A DNA stretch of 64,000 nucleotides. Source: Evansella halocellulosilytica. GTDB lineage: Bacteria; Bacillota; Bacilli; Bacillales; Salisediminibacteriaceae. Shown here piece by piece: positions 1 to 8,510 of the stretch. The notes under the pieces were generated by a model that was given only the letters and a program-made list of their open reading frames with translations, had not been told where the DNA came from and did no database searches. The translations under genes and the position numbers were made by a program. Location of the stretch: positions 62,001-126,000 of the forward strand of contig NZ_NIST01000001.1 in NCBI RefSeq assembly GCF_002335745.1, written 5' to 3'. The first letter of the stretch is position 1. Every line of letters begins with the position of its first letter.

Positions 1-209
1 AAAAAACGTCCTCCCTAAGCTTTGCTTCCCAAACCGTATCCCCTATGGGTTCAAGACTCTCTGCCAGAGCCGGCTGAATTTCTAAGTCTGTATTTAATTC
101 TACTAAAGTATCATACATAGCATTCATGACATAAAGTGAATTTCCATCGTTAGCTCACCACCAACACAGTTAACACCAAGAATAATAAAATACTCAGCTT
201 TTTTTTCAT
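1..209 (-). pseudogene. Remnant of peptide ABC transporter substrate-binding protein (SBP family 5), N-terminal part
   Basis: On the minus strand an ATG at 209, preceded by GGAGAGAG, opens a typical signal sequence (MKKKLSILLFLVLTVLVV) that stops after 19 codons. Directly behind it, in another frame, the translation reads LYVMNAMYDTLVELNTDLE and continues as an OppA/DppA-like mature N-terminus to the window edge. The lipobox cysteine and the first part of the mature protein are missing, so an internal deletion has fused the signal peptide out of frame to the body. The rest lies outside the window. The family assignment comes from the recognisable SBP_bac_5 block and is inference. Confidence 0.6.
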
Positions 210-717
210 ATTCTCTCTCCCTTTTCCTTAAAACTTTCCTAAGTATTTTCAATGTAGCAATTTACCTAACTAATATATATTAAACTTTTTAAATTTATGT
301 AAAAAGTGTAGAATGATTCTTGAATCCGTGATGAATGATTTTATTTTTTGTATGAATCCTAAAAGTATTTCGATTTAACTTGGTGAAGTAAATACTCGAA
401 TTCGTTACTAGCCGACGCTTTCACTCCAAAGCACAAGTCCGATTATCTACTCGTGCAGCACTTGTGCCTAGAGGTGAAGGTGAGTAGGTGATGGCATATC
501 AACACGTGTTATTACGGAATCAGGATATATAAAGATTTCCATTTTCACCGACTAACAACAAACGAGCAGATAACCAAAATAGTCACCTGCTCATGCTAAT
601 TTATTCTGTTAAAACAGCATAAATGTTATTTTCATAAAAGAAAAAGTAACCTTACAATAGTCTTCCATCTACCTTATATAAATTCATCATGTAAATGGTA
701 AATTGCCTAAAAATTTA
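210..717. other. Intergenic stretch without a recognised gene
   Basis: AT-rich with no convincing reading frame. Positions about 400-490 hold a short GC-richer block (with gcacttgtgcctagaggtga) that resembles part of the noncoding element at 31.37-31.52 kb. No clear terminator for the transporter gene ending at 718 was seen. Confidence 0.4.
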
Positions 718-2145
718 TTAAAATGGTCCTAAATTTATAGCGAGAGCGACCATCAGTGCAATCGCCCCAATGACGACCCAAATGAATAATAAAGGCAGCA
801 TAAACTTTAACCACTTTACCCATGAAACTCCTGCCACAGCTATACTAGCCATCAATATTCCAGAAGTAGGTGCGATCGTGTTCGTAAATCCATCCCCCAT
901 GTTATATGCAAGTACAGCAATCTGCCTTGGGATCTGGATCACATCCGCAAGCGGTGCCATGATTGGCATAACGATAGCAGCTTGTCCACTGCCAGAAGTG
1001 ATGATCAGATTAAACAATAAATTAAACCCATACATACTTAACGCACCGATAGCTGCAGGAAGAGGTTCGATAATTGAAGAAATACCATGCACTACGCTAT
1101 CGAGTATTTGCCCGTTTTCAAGGACTACTACAATAGATCGTGCGAGCCCTACAATTAGAGCTGCGTATACCATTCCTTGAGCACCTTTGACAAATTTTTT
1201 GACAAAGTCATTTCCATTAATCTTAGAAATCACAGCTGTACCGATCCCAATGATCAGAAATATTGCCGCCATTTCATTTAAGCCCCAGTCTGCTCGGAAG
1301 ACCCCAACGGTATATGTTGTTAAGCATAATGCGAAATAGAACAGAATCATTTTTCTAGTACGAGTAAATGGTAGAACATCGTCCTCATTACTGTTACGAT
1401 CATCACTAAAAAGCTTATCCCCCATAACACTTTTTCCAGGATCTCTTTCAATTTTTTTAATGTAGTGAAGAATATATAGAATGGAGGATACGAGGATACA
1501 TAAATAAATGATAAATCGGAACCATAGAGCACTGAACACTGGCAGACCTGCAATTTCCTGTCCAAAACCAGTTGTTATAGGATCAAGCCCCGCCACAGTA
1601 TAACCAGAGTAAGCACCTAAATAAACTAAGGCAACACCTACAATGGCATCCAGTTTAAACGCTTTGGCAATTACAATGCCTACAGGAATAAAAGCGATCA
1701 CAGCTGTATGCAATATTCCTAGAAAGCCTGCAATAGAAAAAACAGTACAAACAGATATGACAAGGAGAATTTTTCTGTCCTTCGTTTTATCTATCAAGCG
1801 CATAATACCAGCATTAATTGCACCTGATGATTCAATAATCGCAAACGAACCTCCTATTATTAAAACAAGGAAAATAATATTCGCTGACGCGATCATCCCT
1901 TCTTGGATCGCAATAAATAAATCCATAAACCCAACAGGGTTCCCTTCAACATCCGTATAGCTACCAGGAATAACTGTAGGAACCAACCCTTCATCCTCTC
2001 GTTCAAATGACCCTGACGGGATTAAATAAGTTGAAACCGCTGCCAACATTAACATGATAAACAAAAGAATATAAGAATCTGGCATTTTAATAGATTTCTT
2101 CGCTGTAGACTGTCGATCCTCTCCCTTTTCCACATGTAGTCCCAA
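718..2145 (-). CDS. YfcC/DcuC-type membrane transporter
   Basis: Polytopic inner-membrane protein of 475 residues with about a dozen hydrophobic segments, starting after a short charged N-terminus (first helix near residue 25). The block YILLFIMLMLAAVSTYLIPS followed by GSFERE is typical of the YfcC family in the C4-dicarboxylate carrier/ion transporter superfamily, whose members move small organic or amino acids. A late LITSGSGQAA block matches the second half of the family. The start is a TTG about 8 nt after GGAGGG; no in-frame ATG is better placed. It lies 27 bp after the M24 hydrolase gene, so the two are probably co-transcribed, and the carrier may import the hydrolase substrate (inference). 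Substrate cannot be read from sequence. Confidence 0.8.
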   Translation of the reverse strand: MGLHVEKGEDRQSTAKKSIKMPDSYILLFIMLMLAAVSTYLIPSGSFEREDEGLVPTVIPGSYTDVEGNPVGFMDLFIAIQEGMIASANIIFLVLIIGGSFAIIESSGAINAGIMRLIDKTKDRKILLVISVCTVFSIAGFLGILHTAVIAFIPVGIVIAKAFKLDAIVGVALVYLGAYSGYTVAGLDPITTGFGQEIAGLPVFSALWFRFIIYLCILVSSILYILHYIKKIERDPGKSVMGDKLFSDDRNSNEDDVLPFTRTRKMILFYFALCLTTYTVGVFRADWGLNEMAAIFLIIGIGTAVISKINGNDFVKKFVKGAQGMVYAALIVGLARSIVVVLENGQILDSVVHGISSIIEPLPAAIGALSMYGFNLLFNLIITSGSGQAAIVMPIMAPLADVIQIPRQIAVLAYNMGDGFTNTIAPTSGILMASIAVAGVSWVKWLKFMLPLLFIWVVIGAIALMVALAINLGPF

Positions 2146-2172
2146 AATGACTCCCTCCCCCTAAAAGGATTT

Positions 2173-3354
2173 TTAACCTATTATTAAATTTTCTAAGTCC
2201 CTCGGATAATAAGTAATCATCTCCATTCCATCTTCAGTAACAACAATTGTGTCTGAGTGGCGAAAAGCTCCTAACCCTTCAACATATAATCCCGGCTCGA
2301 CTGAAAACACCATCCCTTTCTCTAAAATAGTGTCGTCTCCTAAATCAAAGAATGGTGCTTCATGGTTTAATAACCCCATATTATGACCAGTATGATGTCT
2401 CACATATTCCTTCAAACCTTTTTCTTCATAGTATCTCTGGACCTCTTCTTCAACTTTAGAAGCTGGGATCCCCGGTTTAATCGTTCTGAAGGCTATCTCC
2501 TGTGTTTCATACATATGGTTGAAAAAATGCTCCTGCTCTTTACTTACTTCCTTAATAAACATCGTCCGTTCTAACTCACTCTTGTAACCCCAAACATCAG
2601 CAGTTGCCTGAGAAACGACATTTTCCCCTTTTTTAAATAATGCATTTTGGTTTTGTGAATGTGGAAATGCCGAATGTGGCCCGATTTGTCCACGATAAAA
2701 TGCATGAGCTGGATTGCCATAAGGTCTGTAGCCTTGTCCTAGTGTTTCAAACATTGCCTTCGTTGCTTCAGATGTAGCTCTGCTCTCCACTTCCATTTCA
2801 CGTTTCCCAGGCTCTGTGTATTTTACAAGGAGGTGATGTGCAAGGTTGCCCCACCTTGCTGATTCCTTTATTAATTCAAGTTCATTTTCAGACTTAATAT
2901 AACGCAGCCTTTCCACCTCACCTTTTAGAGAAACGGGATCCTTCATACCCATTAATTCAGTAATTTCCCGGCCAGTATATCCCTTTGCTGAACTGTACCC
3001 TTTTGCATCTACTCCGGTTTTTACTTTTTGAAAACCATATCCCGTCAACACTTCCTTCAGGTGCTCCATTGGATGTTTCAACCCGGGATATTCTGGATAA
3101 TCATGGACATAATCGATGACAGCATATTCCTCCGCATGGGCAGTTTCCATTATCGGAACAAATAAATGTGTCTTTAAATTAGTATCAACAAAGAATGCTA
3201 TCGGTCTTTCTGATGGCCTGAAATGAAAACCAGTAAGGTAAAATATATCTGTCGTACTGAATAAAATCGCCGTTTCTGCATTTTTCTTCTGCATACACTC
3301 AAAAAACTTCCTTTGGCGGTCTTTAATCTCGTCTTTCTTAATTTCTAATATCAC
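2173..3354 (-). CDS. Creatinase-like M24 family hydrolase, metal ligands replaced
   Basis: A 393-residue protein with the two-domain creatinase/aminopeptidase P architecture. Residues 1-160 form the N-terminal domain and 165-393 the pita-bread domain. HHTGHNMG (320-327) and GMVFSVEPGLYV (347-358) are conserved. Compared with aminopeptidase P, the first two Asp ligands read Gln249 and Glu260 (GYKSELERT, as GYYTALERT in creatinase) and the last Glu ligand is Ser367. A His in PHSQNQ (232) aligns with the creatinase catalytic His. It is therefore more likely a metal-free amidinohydrolase or C-N hydrolase of the creatinase/ectoine-hydrolase type than a peptidase (inference). The GTG start follows GGAGGG. 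It sits in an apparent operon with the YfcC-type transporter and is divergent from a LysR gene. Confidence 0.85.
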   Translation of the reverse strand: MILEIKKDEIKDRQRKFFECMQKKNAETAILFSTTDIFYLTGFHFRPSERPIAFFVDTNLKTHLFVPIMETAHAEEYAVIDYVHDYPEYPGLKHPMEHLKEVLTGYGFQKVKTGVDAKGYSSAKGYTGREITELMGMKDPVSLKGEVERLRYIKSENELELIKESARWGNLAHHLLVKYTEPGKREMEVESRATSEATKAMFETLGQGYRPYGNPAHAFYRGQIGPHSAFPHSQNQNALFKKGENVVSQATADVWGYKSELERTMFIKEVSKEQEHFFNHMYETQEIAFRTIKPGIPASKVEEEVQRYYEEKGLKEYVRHHTGHNMGLLNHEAPFFDLGDDTILEKGMVFSVEPGLYVEGLGAFRHSDTIVVTEDGMEMITYYPRDLENLIIG

Positions 3355-3467
3355 GATGCACCCTCCATTGACTAAATTTTCTATAAATTCATACTATCAG
3401 TCCAGAATTTATATGTATAATATATAATAGATAGCTATTGATACCTTAAAAGTATAAAAGGGGAAAT
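3355..3467. promoter_or_regulatory. Divergent promoter region between M24 hydrolase and LysR genes
   Basis: A 113-bp AT-rich gap holds two TATAAT sequences on the plus strand (3416-3421 and 3423-3428) and a small dyad ATAGCTAT near 3431. This is the usual place for a LysR box controlling both directions. No strong -35 box was found, as expected for an activator-dependent promoter, so individual boxes are tentative. Confidence 0.45.
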
Positions 3468-4364
3468 ATGATGATGGAGTTGCGCCACCTGCGTTATTTT
3501 GTTACTGTTGCTGAACACTTGCACTTCAGTATTGCTGCCAAAAAATTAAACATTTCTCAGCCTCCACTAACGAGACAAATAAAACAGCTGGAAGAAGAGC
3601 TTGAAGTAGAATTATTTATAAGAACGAATAGAGAGGTCAAGCTTACAGAGGCAGGAAAGTACTTTTATGAAGCTGCAAAACAAACACTCGACAAAGTGGA
3701 ACGGGAAAGAATAAAAGTAAAAAAAATACATAATGGTGAAACAGGATCTTTAACGATAGGGTTTGGCGGATCAGTCGTATATGACCTGCTACCGAAAATT
3801 ATCCAAGTAGTACATCGAAAGTATCCTGACATACACTTAAACGTAAGGCAGCTAACGACAGAAGATCAGGTGAAATCGCTTATAAATGGAGAAATTGATG
3901 CAGGATTACTAGTTCCCCCAATAGAAAATGAAAAAATCAGCCTATTACCGATACGGGAAGAAGTTTTCGTTGCTTGCGTCCCGAAAAATCATCCTTTAGC
4001 TAAACGGGAACAAACTGTCAGTGTTGAGGAATTCGCCAATGAAAAAATAATCCTAACGCCGAAAAATGCGGGCAAGGGGTACTATAACTCTGTCATTGAA
4101 TTGTGTCGTAAAGGAGGGTTTTATCCTAACATTACCCAAACTGCTCAAGAACAGCAAACACTCGTTTCACTTGTAGCATCGGAGCTTGGAATTGCCTTTG
4201 TTCCGGAATCAACTAAAAAAATCATCCACGAAAATGTTAAGTATGTAAGCCTGAAGCAACAACATAAAAAAATTACAGCTGCAGCATGGAATATCGATAA
4301 CTCTGTTCCCGTTGTTAAGCTGTTCATACAATTATTAAGAAATAACTTTGTTAAAAAGTCGTAA
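3468..4364 (+). CDS. LysR family transcriptional regulator
   Basis: A 298-residue DNA-binding regulator of normal LysR length. Residues 1-60 contain the winged helix-turn-helix (ELRHLRYFVTVAEHLHFSIA, then AAKKLNISQPPLTRQIKQLE). From about 90 the periplasmic-binding-protein-like effector domain begins (GSLTIGFGGS). Three ATG codons follow AAGGGG closely; the first is used here. It is divergent from the M24 hydrolase-transporter pair, so it probably controls those genes in response to their substrate (inference from the classical LysR arrangement). Confidence 0.9.
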   Translation: MMMELRHLRYFVTVAEHLHFSIAAKKLNISQPPLTRQIKQLEEELEVELFIRTNREVKLTEAGKYFYEAAKQTLDKVERERIKVKKIHNGETGSLTIGFGGSVVYDLLPKIIQVVHRKYPDIHLNVRQLTTEDQVKSLINGEIDAGLLVPPIENEKISLLPIREEVFVACVPKNHPLAKREQTVSVEEFANEKIILTPKNAGKGYYNSVIELCRKGGFYPNITQTAQEQQTLVSLVASELGIAFVPESTKKIIHENVKYVSLKQQHKKITAAAWNIDNSVPVVKLFIQLLRNNFVKKS

Positions 4365-4590
4365 TTATTCAACAAGGAGGTCACTCGCTAAAGCATACTT
4401 AATGGCTCATCAAAGTTTCAAAAAAGGGCACTTTGAAGACTAGAGAGTGAAGTTTTTTCAAGTAATCATAACCAAATTAAGACGAGAAATTTACACCTGG
4501 TGTGTTAACTATTAGCAAAATCCTTGAATGGAATGGAAAAGCAGAGACCGGGGAATTAAAACGTCGTACACTGAAGGAAAAACGTTTGAA
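4365..4590. other. Short intergenic stretch with an open but unassigned frame
   Basis: Between the LysR gene and the shared terminator no start codon with a ribosome binding site is visible. A plus-strand frame is open from about 4500 to 4670 and runs through the terminator stem, so it looks like chance or a decayed gene end. No family is recognised. Confidence 0.3.
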
Positions 4591-4633
4591 AAAGCCTGGC
4601 CTTGATGCTGCTTCTGCATCAAAGCCAGGCTTT
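4591..4633. terminator. Bidirectional rho-independent terminator
   Basis: AAAGCCTGGC (4591-4600) pairs with GCCAGGCTTT (4624-4633), extended inside by TTGATGC/GCATCAA. The minus strand continues into TTCAAACGTTTTT and the plus strand into TTTCATTATT. It lies between the convergent LysR and BASS transporter genes and can end both transcripts. Confidence 0.85.
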
Positions 4634-4696
4634 CATTATTCCTCATCGTTCGTGACAGCGCCCATACAGGACTGATGGGGTTTCACCTCTTGCAAG

Positions 4697-5674
4697 TTAT
4701 TTAACATCAGCATTGAAGGAGGATGAATCAGCTAGTTCTTCCTTTGATTTAACAGGTCTTTTTGACCAGTATGTAGCTAAGATTGGACCTGAAATGTTAT
4801 GCCATACCGCCCCGGCAACACTTGGAAGTGCAGCAAGAGGACCGAAATGGACACTTGCTAAAGTTACACCGAGACCGGAGTTCTGCATACCTACTTCAAG
4901 GGAAATGGCTCTTCGTGCAGGTTCATCCAGCTTTAATGTTATAGCTGTAAAATAACCTAACAGAAGTCCAAATGCATTATGAATCGCTGCTGCAGTAAAT
5001 ATTAACAGTCCCGCTGAGGCAATATTTTCTACATTCCCAGCCACAACAGTTGCTACAATAATGATAATTGCTAGCACGGAAATAAGGGGGATAACCTTAA
5101 TCCCTTTTTCAACCACTGTTGTTAAGTAGCGACGAATTAGCAGCCCTAAAGCAATTGGTATGATAATCACTTGTACAATCGACATAAACATAGCTCCAGC
5201 ATCAACAGGTAGCCATTGCCCAGCAAGGAGAAGCAAAATAAAAGGAGTTGTTACTGGCGCTAATAATGTCGAAAGAGACGTCATAGCAATGGACAGTGGT
5301 AAATTCCCTTTTGCTAAATAAACCATGACATTCGAAGCTGTTCCCCCAGGTACAGACCCCAGCAGTACAAGACCTGCCGCAAGTTCTGCCGGCAAATTCA
5401 TAACATATGCGATGGCAAAGGCACATAACGGCATAATGATAAATTGGGCACCTACACCAATAATAACGGGAAGGGGATTTTTTAATATTATTTTAAAATC
5501 GACAGCTTTTAACGTCAGTCCCATTCCAAACATAACAATTCCTAACAAAATCGTAACGTATGGACCGAACACTAAAAAGGGATCCGGCATCATGAAAGCA
5601 ATGACTGCGATTAAAATGACCCAAATCGCAAAATATTTTCCAGCTGTCGTGCTAATCAACTCCAATAATTTCAT
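4697..5674 (-). CDS. Bile acid:sodium symporter (BASS) family transporter
   Basis: A 325-residue membrane protein with about 9-10 hydrophobic helices, characteristic of the BASS family, which moves organic anions such as keto acids or pantoate by sodium symport. The conserved GSVPGGTASNVMVYLAKGN region and a late EVGMQNSGLGV block match the family. The ATG at 5674 follows GAGGAG by 8 nt and lies 4 bp after the stop codon of the upstream oxidase gene; a TTG further upstream would overlap that stop and is not chosen. Co-transcription with an FAD-linked D-2-hydroxyacid oxidase suggests it carries a hydroxy- or keto-acid (inference). Confidence 0.88.
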   Translation of the reverse strand: MKLLELISTTAGKYFAIWVILIAVIAFMMPDPFLVFGPYVTILLGIVMFGMGLTLKAVDFKIILKNPLPVIIGVGAQFIIMPLCAFAIAYVMNLPAELAAGLVLLGSVPGGTASNVMVYLAKGNLPLSIAMTSLSTLLAPVTTPFILLLLAGQWLPVDAGAMFMSIVQVIIIPIALGLLIRRYLTTVVEKGIKVIPLISVLAIIIIVATVVAGNVENIASAGLLIFTAAAIHNAFGLLLGYFTAITLKLDEPARRAISLEVGMQNSGLGVTLASVHFGPLAALPSVAGAVWHNISGPILATYWSKRPVKSKEELADSSSFNADVK

Positions 5675-5678
5675 TGCA

Positions 5679-7070
5679 TTACTCCTCAACTTTCGTTTTT
5701 ACGATTTTATTAGGATTCATTATTCCTTTTGGATCAAGTGTCCGCTTTAATTTTTCCATAAGGAGCAATGCCGGACCATGCTCTTTCTCCTGATATTTTT
5801 GTTTTCCTACTCCTACACCATGCTCTCCGGTGCACGTTCCACCACGTTCTAAAGCATACAATACAATCCGTTCGTTGAACTCATCCGCTCTTTCTAGCTC
5901 TTCTTGATTAGATAAATCAAGCATTAGCAGCACATGAAAATTCCCGTCTCCAACATGGCCGACAATACCGCCAATTAACATTAATGTGTCGAGCTGTTCT
6001 CTTGCGTGCTCCACTGCTCCTGCAAGCTCGGAAATAGGCAGACAAACGTCTGTCACCATCAGCTTTTTACCCGGATAACCGTGAATGTAGGCGTAAGCAA
6101 GATTATGGCGAGCCTCCCATAATTGATTCCTAGCAGCATTATCAATTTCAAAATCGATTTGTTCACAGTTATGGTCTTCAGCGATTGTTTTCATAAATTC
6201 CACATCTTGTTTTAAACCGGCTTCATTTCCATGAAATTCTAAAAACAACGTAGGCTTCTCGTTGTAGTCCGTCTGCATATGTTTGTTTACTTGTTTCATA
6301 GAAGGCTCATCAACAAGCTCCACTCTTGCAATATCAATGCCTGCCTGTAAAATGCTTACTACTGCTGCAACAGAATCTGATATTGAAGGAAATGATACCC
6401 GCGCCGCCATGACTGCTTCAGGAATTCCGTAAAGACGAAGGGTCAATTCAGTAAAACAGCCTAGTGTTCCTTCTGAACCTACAAACAATCCATTCAAATG
6501 GTAACCAGATGAAGATTTTGCTGAGAGATTCCCAGTGTTTATTACAGTACCATCAGCTAAAACAACTTCTAAATCACGAACCTGATCACGCATAATACCG
6601 TATTTAACAGATGTCGTACCACTTGCGTTTGTAGCAGCCATCCCTCCTAGTGTTGCATCAGCTCCCGGATCTACTGAAAAAAACAGCCCATACTTTTTCA
6701 GCTCTTTATTCAGCTGCGAACGAGTCACCCCAGGCTGAACCTTGACTAAAAAATCCTCTTCTCTCACTTCAAGCACTTTATCCATTAATGTAAAATCAAC
6801 CGTAATTCCACCATTATATGGGATAACATGCCCTTCCAGGCTACTCCCTATTCCAAATGGAATAACGGGAATATGATATTTGTCAGCAACCTTCAAAATT
6901 GCCTGTACATCCTCTGTCGTTTGAGGATAAACAACACAGTCAGGCAGACTCGTTGAGTGATATGACTCATCTCCTCCATGCTGTTGTAACGCTGTTTCAT
7001 TTGTTGTTACCTGACTTTTCGAAAGTACGCTCAATAATTCACTAATGACATTTTCATTTGTTACGTGCAT
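5679..7070 (-). CDS. FAD-linked D-2-hydroxyacid oxidase/dehydrogenase (GlcD/LDHD-like)
   Basis: A 463-residue flavoenzyme that oxidises a D-2-hydroxy acid such as D-lactate or glycolate to the keto acid. The N-terminal FAD-binding domain shows VIPFGIGSSLEGHV and PGADATLGGMAATNASGT with GTTSVKYG. The C-terminal FAD-linked oxidase domain ends with the signature GGTCTGEHGVGVGKQKY. The length fits the D-lactate dehydrogenase (cytochrome/LDHD) subgroup. The ATG at 7070 has GGGGGAG six bases upstream and is preferred over a TTG 22 codons earlier. It is the first gene of a two-gene operon with the BASS transporter, with 4 bp between them. The exact substrate is not deducible. Confidence 0.88.
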   Translation of the reverse strand: MHVTNENVISELLSVLSKSQVTTNETALQQHGGDESYHSTSLPDCVVYPQTTEDVQAILKVADKYHIPVIPFGIGSSLEGHVIPYNGGITVDFTLMDKVLEVREEDFLVKVQPGVTRSQLNKELKKYGLFFSVDPGADATLGGMAATNASGTTSVKYGIMRDQVRDLEVVLADGTVINTGNLSAKSSSGYHLNGLFVGSEGTLGCFTELTLRLYGIPEAVMAARVSFPSISDSVAAVVSILQAGIDIARVELVDEPSMKQVNKHMQTDYNEKPTLFLEFHGNEAGLKQDVEFMKTIAEDHNCEQIDFEIDNAARNQLWEARHNLAYAYIHGYPGKKLMVTDVCLPISELAGAVEHAREQLDTLMLIGGIVGHVGDGNFHVLLMLDLSNQEELERADEFNERIVLYALERGGTCTGEHGVGVGKQKYQEKEHGPALLLMEKLKRTLDPKGIMNPNKIVKTKVEE

Positions 7071-7514
7071 GTAACTCTCCCCCAATCTTCTGTAACGATT
7101 CTGCAGAAATCCTGCCAGTTTGTCAGAAACCGACAACCAGCTTAACCTCTTTCGTCAATCTTACTAAATACTCTGAAAAAATCAACAATTCCTTTTTATA
7201 ATAAGACGTTGTTGCAAGAACGGAATCCGCAAAAGTAACTAAAACAAAGCTTGTCTGGAATCAAAGGATAGGGAAAGTAAGACTTTAACGACAGATCCCT
7301 ACTAATTCGGGAAATTTAATGGAGAATGCAGTATTAATTCATTTTCCAAATGGAAGTATTTTTTACTGGAGCAGAGGATTAATATTTTGAGCTATTCCTT
7401 AATCAACCACGACACTGATATCGTACTTTTATGCCATAAACTTTCGTTTTGAGCCATCTGTAGCATTAGCAAAGCGTTTACCAAATCTCCTTCAACAGGT
7501 CATCCGCCTCCTTA
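7071..7514. other. Intergenic region, no gene recognised
   Basis: About 440 bp that should contain the promoter of the oxidase-transporter operon. No open frame with a ribosome binding site, no strong hairpin and no repeat copy was identified. Confidence 0.4.
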
Positions 7515-7823
7515 TTACTTCATTGTAAAAAGAACTAATTTGTGAATAGCTTTATCTAATGTTTCTGCAAACTCTTGTGTGTTTGAGGTCGCTTGCCATC
7601 TGTTTTCACGTACTATATCCATGGCTTCCTCAAGTTCTTGACTCTCTATTCCTTGATTTTTCATCAGCTCTATCGCTTTTTCGAGTGAATCAACCATTCT
7701 CATCGGTCCATAGCCATGTGGCTCTCTATATAACCCCTTTGCGCTTGTCAGTACATAAGCTGCAAAGTCAAAAAGTTGCTCTTCACTCAGCCTTTCTTTA
7801 TCTTCCTTGCCCGAATTTGTCAT
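7515..7823 (-). CDS. Small conserved hypothetical protein (DUF6092-like)
   Basis: A 102-residue, probably soluble and mostly helical protein without signal peptide or membrane segment. The YVLTSAKGLYREPHGYGPMR block followed by MVDSLEKAIELM resembles small proteins annotated as DUF6092; this assignment is from memory and tentative. Its start overlaps the end of the nitroreductase gene by 26 bp, so the two are translationally coupled. Function unknown; a partner role for the nitroreductase is inference. Confidence 0.6.
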   Translation of the reverse strand: MTNSGKEDKERLSEEQLFDFAAYVLTSAKGLYREPHGYGPMRMVDSLEKAIELMKNQGIESQELEEAMDIVRENRWQATSNTQEFAETLDKAIHKLVLFTMK

Positions 7824-8331
7824 AGGAAATCACCTCATTTGTCTGTTTCATATTCTTCGGTCTTGGCGTTTGATTTGGATAGCCTAAGCTAATGAGAAGT
7901 TCTGGCTCAATTTCATCCGGTAATTGTAAAATGTATTTAACCGACTTTTGATGGAAAGACCTCGCGGGACAAGACCCGACACCGTAAGAATGTGTCACCA
8001 GCATAATATAAGAAGCGACAATTCCAATATTAACGAAACGGAGAGCTTCCAGCGTATCAAGACCCCCTCTTTTCAGCGCTTCTTCTTTATTCGAACAAAT
8101 GACAACGATAGCTGCAGGGTAATCTGCAACACCTTGTGCAAAACGCTTTAACTTTTTTATTTGCCCTTTATCTTGAACGATAACAAAATGAGACTCTTGA
8201 GCGTTACTCCCCGATGGGCTGTATAAAATCGCTTCCTCAATCGATTTAAAAACTTCGGAAGGGATCGGTGTCTGCGTAAAAGCTCGGATACTCCTTCTTG
8301 TTTTAATAGCCTTTGTTATATCCAATCTCAT
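7798..8331 (-). CDS. Nitroreductase family protein
   Basis: A 177-residue FMN-dependent oxidoreductase of the nitroreductase superfamily. The N-terminus ITKAIKTRRSIRAFTQTPI carries the classical RRSIR FMN-contact motif, and SPSGSNAQESHFVIV is the second FMN site. A late EPELLISLGYPNQTPRPKN matches the family end. GAGG six bases before the ATG at 8331 favours that codon over another ATG two codons earlier (8337). Family members reduce nitro groups, quinones or enones with NAD(P)H; the substrate here is unknown. It is the first gene of a pair with the small protein downstream. Confidence 0.87.
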   Translation of the reverse strand: MRLDITKAIKTRRSIRAFTQTPIPSEVFKSIEEAILYSPSGSNAQESHFVIVQDKGQIKKLKRFAQGVADYPAAIVVICSNKEEALKRGGLDTLEALRFVNIGIVASYIMLVTHSYGVGSCPARSFHQKSVKYILQLPDEIEPELLISLGYPNQTPRPKNMKQTNEVISYDKFGQGR

Positions 8332-8510
8332 CACCATCCTCGTATTAATTGAATGAAAATCCTCTTTTTTTAAAACTAATATTGGCTCTTTTCAAAGCCT
8401 CTAATTGATTCGTGGGAGGTTAATAGTTCGAGAGTTTTATTCCAAATAGAATCAATAACAGGTATTCCCTCTAGCTCCATCCGATTTCGTATCACTTTCC
8501 TCACTCCTAT

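Noticed and set aside
770-1180. 136-residue plus-strand frame opposite the YfcC-type transporter
   Set aside because: Antisense shadow of a well-supported membrane protein gene.
4500-4670. Open plus-strand frame of about 55 codons after the LysR gene
   Set aside because: No start with a ribosome binding site, and it runs through a terminator stem.
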